Source: Tepidimonas thermarum
GTDB lineage: Bacteria > Pseudomonadota > Gammaproteobacteria > Burkholderiales > Burkholderiaceae_C
Length of the DNA stretch: 40,325 bases
Direction: 5' to 3'
Assembly: GCF_007556705.1 (NCBI RefSeq)
Contig: NZ_VJOL01000022.1
Location: forward strand, 1-40,325
The position numbers were made by a program, and so were the translations under genes. Of the stretch, positions 24,471-32,580 are shown piece by piece. The notes below the pieces were generated by a model that saw only the letters and a program-made list of their open reading frames with translations, was not told the DNA's origin and did not search any database. Every line of letters starts with the position of its first letter. The stretch's first letter is position 1.

Positions 24471-25823
24471 ATGACCCGACCCACCCGTGCCCCGGCGCGC
24501 CGTCCCACGGCGGCGGCGCCCCTGACGTTGGCCGCGCGTTTGCTGCAGGAGACCTTGCGCTTTCAACAGCCGCCCGATGCGCTGCTGGCCGAAGCCTTCC
24601 GCGGCCCGCAGCGCGTTGGCGCCCGGCTGCGCCACGCCATGGGCGATGCCCTCTACGCCGCGCTGCGCGACCTGCCGCGCTGGCACTGGCTGGCGGCGGC
24701 CCTGCAGGGCCAAGCGGCGGCGCCGCTGGACGTGGCGCGCTACCGCACCCAGCCCGGCTGGTGCGACGCCGTCATGCGCCTTGCGTGGCCGGCGGCGGCC
24801 TTGCCGGCGCTGGCCGATGCCGATGCGGCCGCAGCCGCCGAAGTCGAGGCGCTGCAGGCGCGCGCCGCCGGGGTCCCACTGGCGGACACCCCCGAGGCGG
24901 TGCGGCTTGGGCTGCCCGATTGGCTCATCGACCGGTTGCGCGACCAGGTCGGCGCAGAGGTCGAGGCGCTGGCCGCCGCCCTGCGCCAGCCCGCCCCGCT
25001 GGACCTGCGTGTCAATGCGCTGCGTGCCAAGCGCTCCGCCGTGCTGGCGGAGCTGCAGGCGGCGGGTTTGCCTGCCGCAGCCACGCCGCACGCGCCGTGG
25101 GGTATCCGTTTGCCCGCCCGTGTGCCCCTACAGGGGCTGGAGGCCTACGCCCGTGGCGCCATCGAAGTCCAGGACGAAGGCTCGCAACTCATCGCCGCCT
25201 TGGTGGGTGCCCGCCGCGGCGAAACCGTGGCCGACTTTTGCGCCGGTGCCGGTGGCAAAACCCTGGCCCTGGGGGCCGACATGCGCGACAGCGGCCGCCT
25301 CTACGCCTTGGACACCGTGGCCCGGCGCCTGCAGGCGCTGCCGGCGCGCGCGCAGCGCGCGGGCCTGACCCAGGTGCACCCCATGGCGCTGGCGCACGAA
25401 CGCGACGAACGCCTGCAACGCCTGGCAGGCAAAATCGACCGCGTGCTGGTGGACGCCCCCTGCACCGGGCTGGGCACGCTGCGCCGGCACCCGCAACTCA
25501 TGTGGCGCCACCACCCGGACAGCGTTGCCGAACTGGCCGCGCTGCAGCAGCGCATCCTGGCCGCCGCGGCCGCGCTGGTGCGCCCGGGTGGGCGGCTTGT
25601 CTACGCCACCTGCAGCCTGTTGGTCGAAGAAAACGAGCACGTCGCCCAAGCCTTCACCGCCGCCATGCGCGGCGACTTCGTCCCGCTGGATGCGCCAACC
25701 CTGTTGGCCGAGGCGCGCGTCACCGCGCCGCAGGCCCTGGTCACGGACGGGTATTTGCGCCTGTGGCCGCACCGCCACGGCACCGACGGCTTCTTCGCCG
25801 CGGCCTGGCAGCGGCGCGCATAA
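24471..25823 (+). CDS. rsmB: RsmB/NOP family 16S rRNA cytosine-5 methyltransferase
   Basis: SAM-dependent m5C methyltransferase for rRNA. 450 aa. The catalytic C-terminal domain starts at about residue 230 with VQDEGSQLIAALV, then the SAM-binding ADFCAGAGGKTLALG, the catalytic DAPCTGLGTLRRHP (motif IV, Pro-Cys) and YATCSLLVEENEHVAQAF (motif VI Cys). The N-terminal 170 residues include an Ala-rich NusB-like helical part, consistent with RsmB, although some close relatives modify other sites. Divergent from prfC. Its 3' end faces a phage terminase remnant that marks the edge of the accessory segment. Confidence 0.88.
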   Translation: MTRPTRAPARRPTAAAPLTLAARLLQETLRFQQPPDALLAEAFRGPQRVGARLRHAMGDALYAALRDLPRWHWLAAALQGQAAAPLDVARYRTQPGWCDAVMRLAWPAAALPALADADAAAAAEVEALQARAAGVPLADTPEAVRLGLPDWLIDRLRDQVGAEVEALAAALRQPAPLDLRVNALRAKRSAVLAELQAAGLPAAATPHAPWGIRLPARVPLQGLEAYARGAIEVQDEGSQLIAALVGARRGETVADFCAGAGGKTLALGADMRDSGRLYALDTVARRLQALPARAQRAGLTQVHPMALAHERDERLQRLAGKIDRVLVDAPCTGLGTLRRHPQLMWRHHPDSVAELAALQQRILAAAAALVRPGGRLVYATCSLLVEENEHVAQAFTAAMRGDFVPLDAPTLLAEARVTAPQALVTDGYLRLWPHRHGTDGFFAAAWQRRA

Positions 25824-25849
25824 GCACACAGGCTGTCGCCCCCATCGCT

Positions 25850-26253
25850 ATCGCAAAGTAGTTGATGCCGTTGGGCGTGCTGATAAACCAGGCGTCGCCG
25901 TCGAGGTCGGCCAGCGTCCAGAAATCGATGCGCCCGCCGTTGATGAACTCGATAACCGGGCGCGGCTGCGTGCTGGCCTTGCGGATCACCGGCTGATACT
26001 GCTCCACCAGCTCGAAGAACACGCGGCTGAAGTAGCTGTCGTTGGGCGCATACCACGCGCACGGCAGGCCCTTTCTGCCGCGCCCATCCTTGCCGCCAAG
26101 CGCCCCGCCGGGGTAGGCGACGATCACCTCCTTGAGCATTTCCGTCTTACCCCAGCGCCGCCCCATGCAGCAGACGTTGCGCTTGCTGGCTGCGCGCAGG
26201 ATGCGGCGCTGGCCAGCGTGCGGGGTGAAGTCGGAGAGGGTCAGTTGCGGCAT
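25850..26253 (-). pseudogene. phage terminase large subunit remnant
   Basis: The ATG at 26253 opens a frame that begins like TerL proteins: TPHAGQRRILRAASKRNVCC, then Walker A in GRRWGKTEM (about 31-39) and a WYAPNDSYFSRVFFELVE region. At about residues 110-120 (near 25900-25925) it passes from an early segment (INGGRIDFWTL) straight into a later one (GDAWFISTPNGINYF). The Walker B/ATPase middle is missing, and so is the whole nuclease half. Beyond about 25850 the reading frame is antisense to the end of rsmB. It is the only clearly phage-derived packaging gene in the window. Non-functional. Confidence 0.85.
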
Positions 26254-26296
26254 CCAGCTCCCCGAGTTGCGCGATTCGTGGCCACCCCTGCGGGTG

Positions 26297-26320
26297 TTTT
26301 TCTTATATTTTTCTTATAAT
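26297..26320 (+). promoter_or_regulatory. promoter of the XRE regulator with tandem 11-bp repeat
   Basis: Two direct copies of TTTTTCTTATA (26297-26307 and 26308-26318); the second runs into a perfect -10 TATAAT (26315-26320), 26 bp before the ATG at 26347. The AT-rich block is striking in this GC-rich region. Repeats over a -10 box are a common arrangement for autoregulation by a small HTH protein, so these are candidate operators for the downstream XRE protein. Confidence 0.65.
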
Positions 26321-26346
26321 GCCACTTGTGAACGTGAAAAGGCGCA

Positions 26347-26679
26347 ATGAACGCACGTATTGATTTCCAGACCATCAACGGGCCGGACGGCAGACCAGCC
26401 TTCGTGGTAGTGCCATACGACCAGTTCGTCGCGCTGTACGGGCGCGATGAGCGCGACCTGATCCCCAACGAGGTGGCAGGCATGATCCTGCGCGACGGCA
26501 TGACGCCAGCGCGCGCATGGCGCGAGCACCTGGGCCTGACGCAGGCCGAAGTCGCCCGTCGTGCTGGCATGTCGCAGGCGGCTCTGTCGCAGATCGAATC
26601 CGGCGAGCACAAGCCGCGCAAGGCCACGCGCGAGAAACTGGCCAAGGCGCTGGGCATCACGGTCGAGCAGCTCGCATGA
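26347..26679 (+). CDS. XRE family regulator, antitoxin-like
   Basis: 110-aa protein. The C-terminal half is a textbook XRE/Cro helix-turn-helix: LGLTQAEVARRAGMSQAALS, then QIESGEHKPRKATREKLAKALGI. The N-terminal 45 residues (FQTINGPDGRPAFVVVPYDQFVALYG) look like the short beta-strand extension seen in antitoxins that pair with RelE/ParE-type toxins. No toxin gene flanks it: upstream is the opposing terminase remnant, and downstream is the MmeI-like gene. It could be an orphan antitoxin or a controller protein for the adjacent restriction-modification gene. The strong TATAAT promoter and repeats support an autoregulator. Confidence 0.88.
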   Translation: MNARIDFQTINGPDGRPAFVVVPYDQFVALYGRDERDLIPNEVAGMILRDGMTPARAWREHLGLTQAEVARRAGMSQAALSQIESGEHKPRKATREKLAKALGITVEQLA

Positions 26680-26756
26680 TGCCGGGATGAGCGGACCGTG
26701 ATCGTTCGTCAAACCTCCGTGGGCAGCATCTTGTCGGCCTGAACCCGTTCACCACC

Positions 26757-29544
26757 ATGAGCCTCACCCGCAACGAAATCCGCCGTCGGCTTGCCGCCTT
26801 CGCCAAGCAGTGGCAGGACGCTGCCCGCGAAAAATCCCAGGCCCAGGTCTTCTGGCTGCGCATTCTACGAATGCTTTGGCATCCGCGCCGAGAGCGCCAC
26901 CATCTACGAGCAGGCGGTCAAGAAGCTCGATGGCGCGCCCGGCTTCATCGACAGCTTCATCCCCGGCAAGCTCATCGTCGAACACAAAAGCCTGGGCGCG
27001 AACCTGGACGCCGCGTTCGACCAGGCCGCCGACTACTTCCTGGCGCTACCCGAGCACGAACGCCCGCGCTACATCATCACCAGCGATTTTGCGCGCATTC
27101 GCCTCTACGACCTGCAAGCAGGGGGCGGCTACCACCAGTGCCGCCTGGCGGAGCTGCCGCGCAAGGCCGACTGGTTCATGTTCCTGGTGGAAGGGGCGCT
27201 CGCCGACTACACGGAAGAATCCGAAGCCGACCGCGAGGCGGCCTACGCCATCAGCCAACTGCACGAAGGGCTGCTGCGTGCCCACTTTACCGGGCGCGAC
27301 CTGGAAGCGCTGCTCACGCGGCTGCTCTTTTGCCTGTTTGCCGACGACACCGGTATCTTTGGCGACAACGGCCTCTTTCGCCGCCTGCTGGAGCGCACGC
27401 GCGCCGACGGCGCCGACACCGGGCGCGTGCTGGCCGAACTCTTCCAGGTGCTCAACACCCCGGAAGGCCAGCGCCAGGCCCACCTGGACGAAGACCTGGC
27501 GCGCTTTCCCTACATCAACGGCGCGCTCTTTGCCGAGCCCACGCGCATCCCGGCCTTCGACGCGCGCCTGCGCGAGCAGCTGATCACTTGCGCCCGGCTG
27601 GACTGGAGCGGCATTTCCCCGGCCATCTTTGGCGCGATGTTCCAGGGCGTGCTCGAAGCGCACAAGCCCGATGAGCGCCGCCAGGCCAGCCGCCGCGAGC
27701 TGGGCGCGCACTACACCAGCGAGCGCAACATCCTGCGTGTGATCAACCCGCTGTTCATGGACGCGCTGCGCGCCGAACTCGCCCGCATCAAGAACAACCG
27801 CAAGCTGCTGCAAGCCTTCTACGAGCGGCTGTCCACGCTGACGTTTCTGGACCCGGCCTGCGGCTGCGGCAACTTCCTGGTCATCGCCTACCGGGAACTG
27901 CGCCTGCTGGAGATGGACGCCATCGAGGCCATGACCGAACTGGGCCTGACCAACGCCGGCATGGGCGGGCTGCTGGACGTGTCGCATCTGTGCCGGGTGC
28001 GCGTGTCGCAGTTCTACGGCATCGAGATCGATGAGGCCGCTGCGCACATCGCGCGCGTGGCGCTGTGGATCACCGACCACCAGATGAACCTGGAAGCCGC
28101 CGAGCGCTTTGGCACCACCCGGCCCTCCATTCCGCTCTCAGACAGCCCGCACATCGTCTGCGCCAATGCGCTCGCCCTGGACTGGGCCAGCCTGCTGCCG
28201 CCCGCGCAGTGTCACTACGTGCTGGGCAATCCGCCGTTTGTGGGGGCCAAATACATGAACCCCGCGCAGCGCGCGGACGTGGACCGCGTCATGGGCCACA
28301 TCCCAAACAGCGGCCTGCTGGACTATGTGAGCTGCTGGTATGTCAAGGCAACCGAATACGCGCGCGCCAACCCAGCCATCGACATAGCTTTCGTCTCCAC
28401 CAACAGCATCACCCAGGGCGAGCAGGTCGCTCCGCTGTGGGGCTGGCTGCTCGCGCAAGGCGTGCGCATCCGCTTCGCCCACCGCACCTTCCAGTGGAGC
28501 AACGAAGGCAAGGGCGTGGCCGCCGTGCACTGCGTCATCATCGGCTTTGGCTTGAACGAACCCGCGCAGTGCACCCTGTTCGACTACGGCGACAACCCCA
28601 AGGGCGAGCCGCTCGCGCACGCTGTGCAGCGCATCAACCCGTATCTGGTGGAAGGGCCTGATGTGCTGCTTGCCAGACGCCAAAAGCCGCTGTGCGACGT
28701 GCCAGAGATTGGCATAGGCAACAAACCCATCGACGGCGGCCACTACCTCTTCACGCCCGAGGAAAAAGCGGCATTTGTCGCGCGCGAGCCCAAGGCTGAG
28801 CGCTGGTTTCGCCGCTGGATCGGCGCGGACGAATTCATCAACGGCCAGGAACGCTGGTGTCTGTGGCTGGGCAACTGCCCGCCCCATGAGTTGCGCCAGA
28901 TGCCGGAGGTCATCAAGCGCGTCGAAGCCGTTCGCCGCTACCGGCTGGCAAGCAAAAGCGCGCCGACGCAAAAGCTCGCAGCCACGCCAACCCGCTTTCA
29001 TGTGGAGAACATCCCGGATGCGCCGTATCTGGTGATCCCGGAAGTTTCGTCAGAGCGGCGCGCGTTCATCCCTATCGGTTTCTTGCATGCGGATGCGTTG
29101 GCAAGCAATTTGATGCGCATTGTTCACCACGCCACCCACTACCACTTCGGCATCCTCTCCAGCACCATGCACAACGCCTGGGTGCGCGCGGTGTGCGGGC
29201 GGCTGGAGAGCCGCTACCGCTACTCCGCCAGCATCGTCTACAACAACTTCCCCTGGCCCAGCCCCACGGACGCGCAGCGCGCCGCCATCGAAACCGCCGC
29301 GCAATGGGTGCTCGATGCCCGCGCGCAGTTTCCCGGCGCAACACTGGCCGACCTCTACGACCCGCTCACCATGCCGCCTGCGCTGGTCAAGGCCCACGCG
29401 GCGCTCGACCGCGCGGTGGACGCGGCCTACGGCTACCGTGGCGGCAAGGACGACCCCGCGCGCGTGGCCTTTCTGTTTGCGCGCTACCAGCAACTGGCCG
29501 CGCCGCTGGCCCCCGCAAGCCGCGCGCGGAGGCGCAAGGCTTGA
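26757..29544 (+). pseudogene. MmeI-like type IIL restriction-modification enzyme, frameshifted near the N-terminus
   Basis: Single-chain nuclease-methyltransferase-specificity protein of the MmeI family. The ATG at 26757 starts MSLTRNEIRRRLAAFAKQW and reads 33 residues to VFW at 26855. Frame +1 relative to it resumes at FYECFGIRAES from 26863. Deleting one base (the A at 26862 or a neighbour) gives one 928-residue frame; MmeI has about 919. In that frame the nuclease motif is D65...E75-H-K77 (DSF, LIVEHKS), followed by a helical spacer, MTase motif I DPACGCGNF (about 365), motif IV NPPFVGAKY (about 491) and a C-terminal recognition region. The downstream frame stays open from 26791, so a start after the lesion could give a protein lacking the first 35 residues or so. 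Either a decayed gene or a sequencing error. Confidence 0.88.
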
Positions 29545-29569
29545 CAAAAAACGCCATCAGGATGAGCAT
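29541..29569 (+). promoter_or_regulatory. possible promoter of the 356-aa/HicA-like pair
   Basis: A perfect -35 TTGACA (29541-29546) overlaps the stop codon of the MmeI-like gene. The best-spaced -10 (GAGCAT, 29564-29569, 17-bp spacer) matches only three consensus positions. The A-rich tract after the -35 and the 70-bp gap suggest the pair may have its own start. Confidence 0.35.
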
Positions 29570-29614
29570 GCTACGCTTGCCGTCAGGCGCTTTACCCAGC
29601 ACACCACATCAACA

Positions 29615-30685
29615 ATGACTTTCACCGCGCACCGGACTGCGTTTCAATTTCATATCGAGCGCAACGGCCAGGATACGCATACCGTGCCAGCAGGCGTGCT
29701 GATCCAGATTTTGGAGAATGCACAACGCGCGTTCGAGCTGATCGGCCTGCACCTTGCAGGTCGCGGCATCAAGGAGCGGGCGCGCGTCCCGTCCCATATC
29801 AGCCAAAGCCTGCAACTGGTCTGCACCGTTCCAGAGCCTGGCAGCTATGTGTTACCCGTTGAGATCGGCGGCGAAGCCGATTTGTTTCAACAAGATTTGG
29901 CAGGCAAAGCCTTTTCCATTTTCAAACGAATTGTCCAAGGTGTTGCCCGTCAGAATGCCGAGGCCCTGCACCAGGCAATGCCAGATCCAAACATCCAGCG
30001 CCGGGTGCTTGATTCCATCAAAGGAATGGCCCCCCGCGCAGGTGCGCCGTGGAGGCTAGAGCTGCAAGACGAGCAAAGGCAACCATTCGCTTGTCTAGAT
30101 GAGAAAACCATTCCGTTTGTCGAAACCGTGCTGGTGCCAAAGGAGCAACGGGAGGCCGCGCGTGTGGTCACCGGAGAAATGAAAAGTATCGATTTCGCCG
30201 AGCGTAAGGTCACCATCATTTATCCGCCGACCAGCAAGGAACTCGCCTGCATCTACGAAGAAGCGGTAGAAGATTTTCTCTATGAAAAACGCAGAGACCT
30301 GATCCAGGTCACTGGTCGTGTGGTGCTCGATGAGCAAGGCTTGCCCAAGCAAATCATCGATGTGACAGACATTCGCGATCTCGATCTGTCTCCTCTTGTG
30401 ATCGATAAAGTGCGCTATGGCAAGATCCACCTGAAAGCTAATCGATCTCTGACGATGGAGCCTTTTTTGGATGAGACCAAGCAGCTCATGTGCATCGAAG
30501 ACGAAGCGCTGGCCATCGATGTTTATGCCACGACGCGGGAGTCATTGCTGGCAGAGCTGCACGAACAGATTGCAATGTTGTGGCAGGAGTATGCAAAAGC
30601 GCCCGACGAGGAATTGGATGTTGCGGCGCTGAAACTCAAGCATGTGTTGCGAAATGCCTTCACAGAGGTTGATCATGCCCCGTAA
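29615..30685 (+). CDS. protein of unknown function (356 aa), partner of HicA-like gene
   Basis: I do not recognise this protein. It is soluble, with no signal peptide or membrane segment. An early amphipathic region (AGVLIQILENAQRAFELIGL, residues 24-45) is followed by mixed alpha/beta sequence and a beta-rich middle (VVTGEMKSIDFAERKVTII, about 188-206, then LIQVTGRVVLDEQGL). The C-terminal 60 residues are helical and charged (AELHEQIAMLWQEYAKAPDE). Codon use and base composition are visibly less GC-rich than the core genes, indicating horizontal acquisition. The stop overlaps the start of the HicA-like gene by 11 bp, so the two are very likely translated together. It could be an unusual antitoxin, a regulator or a nucleic-acid-binding partner; the start at 29615 is the first ATG after the preceding gene. 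Confidence 0.85.
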   Translation: MTFTAHRTAFQFHIERNGQDTHTVPAGVLIQILENAQRAFELIGLHLAGRGIKERARVPSHISQSLQLVCTVPEPGSYVLPVEIGGEADLFQQDLAGKAFSIFKRIVQGVARQNAEALHQAMPDPNIQRRVLDSIKGMAPRAGAPWRLELQDEQRQPFACLDEKTIPFVETVLVPKEQREAARVVTGEMKSIDFAERKVTIIYPPTSKELACIYEEAVEDFLYEKRRDLIQVTGRVVLDEQGLPKQIIDVTDIRDLDLSPLVIDKVRYGKIHLKANRSLTMEPFLDETKQLMCIEDEALAIDVYATTRESLLAELHEQIAMLWQEYAKAPDEELDVAALKLKHVLRNAFTEVDHAP

Positions 30686-30956
30686 AAGAAGCGAGATCGA
30701 GAAAAGCCTGCTGAAAAAAGGTTTTCGCAACAGGGAAGGTGATCACAGCTATTTCCACTACTATACGCGGCAAGGCAAGAAGACAATGGTGTTTACAAAA
30801 ACCAGCCACGGCGCTCAGGAAATCGACGACCACCTGGTCGCGCGCATGGCAAAACAATGCAAGTTGAGTAACAAAGACTTTCTCCTGTTCATCGACTGCG
30901 CATTGGATCGTGATGCCTATGAAGCGAAGCTGATCGCGCTCGGAGTGGTCGGCTAG
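30675..30956 (+). CDS. HicA-like small protein
   Basis: 93-aa protein with a HicA-like (YcfA, dsRBD-fold) pattern: SLLKKGFRNREGDHSYFHYY matches the Gly-Ser-His core of HicA mRNA interferases, with His 24 in GDHSYF as the probable catalytic residue (Asp in place of the usual Ser). KTMVFTKTSHG and LSNKDFLLFID correspond to the second strand pair and the C-terminal helix. The ATG at 30675 lies within the last codons of the 356-aa gene (11-bp overlap). No HicB follows directly; the nearest, 450 bp on, is a pseudogene of typical HicB. As toxin or RNA-binding partner its role is inferred from fold resemblance only. Confidence 0.75.
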   Translation: MPRKRSEIEKSLLKKGFRNREGDHSYFHYYTRQGKKTMVFTKTSHGAQEIDDHLVARMAKQCKLSNKDFLLFIDCALDRDAYEAKLIALGVVG

Positions 30957-31405
30957 GAAATGGCTGCCACGCCAAAGACACGTGAGCCGGTGGCCCAATC
31001 CACTGTCTCACGCCGCGCGCGTAGGCGGTCGCCGCAGGTGGGGTAGGCGTCCCAGACACCTCTCCTTCTGAACGGTTGCGCACGGTTGATGGCGACGCGA
31101 AACTGTGCGCGGGTGTAACGTGCAGTCTTTTACGTGGGCGGTCCACCTTCGAGTAACTGCTCAGGGCCACGGCGAACCACCTCGCTGTGGTCACACCCAA
31201 ACGTCCGCGCAGACACCAAACGCCGGTGTTGACAAATTTGGCGGGTGCATGTAGCGTCTGTAACGTAACGGTGCGTCTTGATGCGGGCGGATTAACGTTA
31301 TTCGAGTGCCGCACCGGGGTGTGGGTTACCGCCGGCCCACATCACATCTCCACCCATCGAAGCGCCGACACTCTTCGCAAAAGCTCCTGCCTTTCGTCTT
31401 CCTAG
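30957..31405. other. unexplained non-coding stretch
   Basis: About 450 bp with no convincing gene on either strand. The reading frames that cross it have no start with a ribosome-binding sequence and no recognisable motif. It contains several TAACG-type words (near 31117, 31260 and 31292) and two loosely similar blocks, each with a GTCTT core, a GGGCGG word and a TTCGAGT end (about 31120-31156 and 31271-31307). Decayed mobile DNA is the simplest explanation. Confidence 0.5.
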
Positions 31406-31668
31406 TCGTTTTCTGGCGGCGACACGCTGGAGCAGGCGTTGGACAACGCGGTCGAGGCGATCGAGCTGCACTTGGAGGGCTTGACGGAAGACGGCAGCGA
31501 TGTGCCGCAGCCCAAGCCCCTTTCCGCGCACACGGTCAACCCTGACTATGCAGGCGGCGTGTGGGCACTGGGGGAGGTTGACACCACGCGCTTTGACGGC
31601 AAGGCGGAAACGGCATGACGCGCTCGGGCTTTCTGGCCAAGGCCGCGCAGCAAGCCATGCGAGGCTGA
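31406..31668 (+). pseudogene. hicB: hicB antitoxin remnant
   Basis: The frame from 31406 (just after an in-frame TAG) gives SFSGGDTLEQALDNAVEAIE and then LHLEGLTEDGSDVPQPKPLS, the recognisable degenerate RNase-H-like fold of HicB. It continues to DTTRFDGKAETA and stops at 31618. A second, shifted frame at once gives MTRSGFLAKAAQQAMRG up to 31668, the C-terminal end of the ribbon-helix-helix DNA-binding domain of HicB. The N-terminal 40 or so residues, and the piece of the RHH domain between the two parts, are missing. No cognate hicA lies beside it. Non-functional relic. Confidence 0.82.
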
Positions 31669-31743
31669 GCGCATCGCTGCGCGCCCTCTGTCCTGCCGCG
31701 GCTGCGCTCGATGACGATGGCGCCATCGCCTGGATAGCGCCCA

Positions 31744-31830
31744 TGGTGCGGGTGGCGGGACTCGAACCCGCACGGCCTTACGGCCTCAGGATTTTAAGTC
31801 CTGTATGTCTACCGGTTCCATCACACCCGC
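31744..31830 (-). tRNA. tRNA-Leu (anticodon UAA)
   Basis: 87 nt including encoded CCA. The acceptor stem pairs GCGGGTG (5' end at 31830) with CACCCGC (31748-31754), followed by A-CCA. The anticodon arm AGGACTTAAAATCCT shows a 7-nt loop CTTAAAA with anticodon TAA. There is a long class II variable arm (GGCC-GTAA-GGCC) and a T-loop GGTTCGAGTCC. A -10-like TAGAAT lies upstream at the complement of 31850-31855. Its 3' end faces the accessory segment, the usual orientation for an integration site. Confidence 0.97.
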
Positions 31831-31931
31831 AGCGCAATGGCAGGCGAGGATTCTATCGGTGGATCCGCGATCCCGGCCTCCCCCCCAGACCCCCGCCTTA
31901 CAATCGCAGCTTTGACCCAGCGGTGGCGATC

Positions 31932-32555
31932 ATGAGCCAAGACAATCCTCCGTTCGAAATCCACGTCCACGGTGACGTCCCCCTGCGCGACGACGTGGAC
32001 TACCCCCAGATCCAGGAGGCGCTGCGGCCGCTGTGGAAGTACGTGGGCGCACGTTCGCTCATCGATGCCGCCGCCAGCGCCTACGAAGAGGAGCCCGGCA
32101 TCCGCTTCGACCCCAAGGAACATGTCCTGCAGATGTGCTGGACGATCGAGGGCGACGAGGACTTTCGCCTGGCGATCGAAGAGGCCTGCATGGGCCTCAA
32201 CGAGATCGCGGCCACGGGCGCGGCGATCGAGGTCTCGTTCTACGACCTCGACTTCGACGAGGAGGAGGCCCCCCCCGATGCGGAAGCACGCGACGACTTC
32301 CTGATGTGCTTCGTCGGGCCCACACCGGCGGCCATCATGCAGGTGCAGCGCGACTTGCTGGTGCAGGATGTCGTGCAGCTGATGGAGCGGCACTTCGACG
32401 CGTCGGAGCTGGGCGGTGTGGTGGAGGCCATCGACCGCCTGTTTGCCAACCGCTTCGACGCGATGGTCAACTCGCTGCAACTGGGCCGCCCGCCGCGCGG
32501 CGCCGGCCCGAGCGGTGGCCACGGCGGCCCGCGCAAGCCGCGCCACTTGCACTGA
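31932..32555 (+). CDS. conserved hypothetical acidic protein (207 aa)
   Basis: Soluble, acidic protein without signal or membrane segments. It starts FEIHVHGDVPLRDDVDYPQI and contains ALRPLWKYVGARSLIDAA and EEEPGIRFDPKEHVLQMCWT. A very acidic middle follows (DLDFDEEEAPPDAEARDD). The C-terminus is a Gly/Pro/His-rich tail. I believe proteins like this occur in related Burkholderiales, but I cannot name a function. A -10-like TACAAT lies about 30 bp upstream. Codon use matches core genes, so this is outside the accessory segment. Confidence 0.82.
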   Translation: MSQDNPPFEIHVHGDVPLRDDVDYPQIQEALRPLWKYVGARSLIDAAASAYEEEPGIRFDPKEHVLQMCWTIEGDEDFRLAIEEACMGLNEIAATGAAIEVSFYDLDFDEEEAPPDAEARDDFLMCFVGPTPAAIMQVQRDLLVQDVVQLMERHFDASELGGVVEAIDRLFANRFDAMVNSLQLGRPPRGAGPSGGHGGPRKPRHLH

Positions 32556-32580
32556 CCGCGCCCGCGCGCGCCGTCGGGGG

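Noticed and set aside
22765-24474. 569-codon plus-strand open frame opposite prfC
   Set aside because: Shadow of prfC, which has all GTPase motifs in the other strand.
30889-31314. 141-codon minus-strand open frame in the unexplained stretch
   Set aside because: No recognisable motif or ribosome-binding sequence, and it overlaps the end of the HicA-like gene antisense.
31744-31830. tRNA-Leu 3' end as an attachment site with a duplicate near 25830
   Set aside because: The sequence at 25823-25870 shows no match to the tRNA 3' end; no duplication is visible inside the window.
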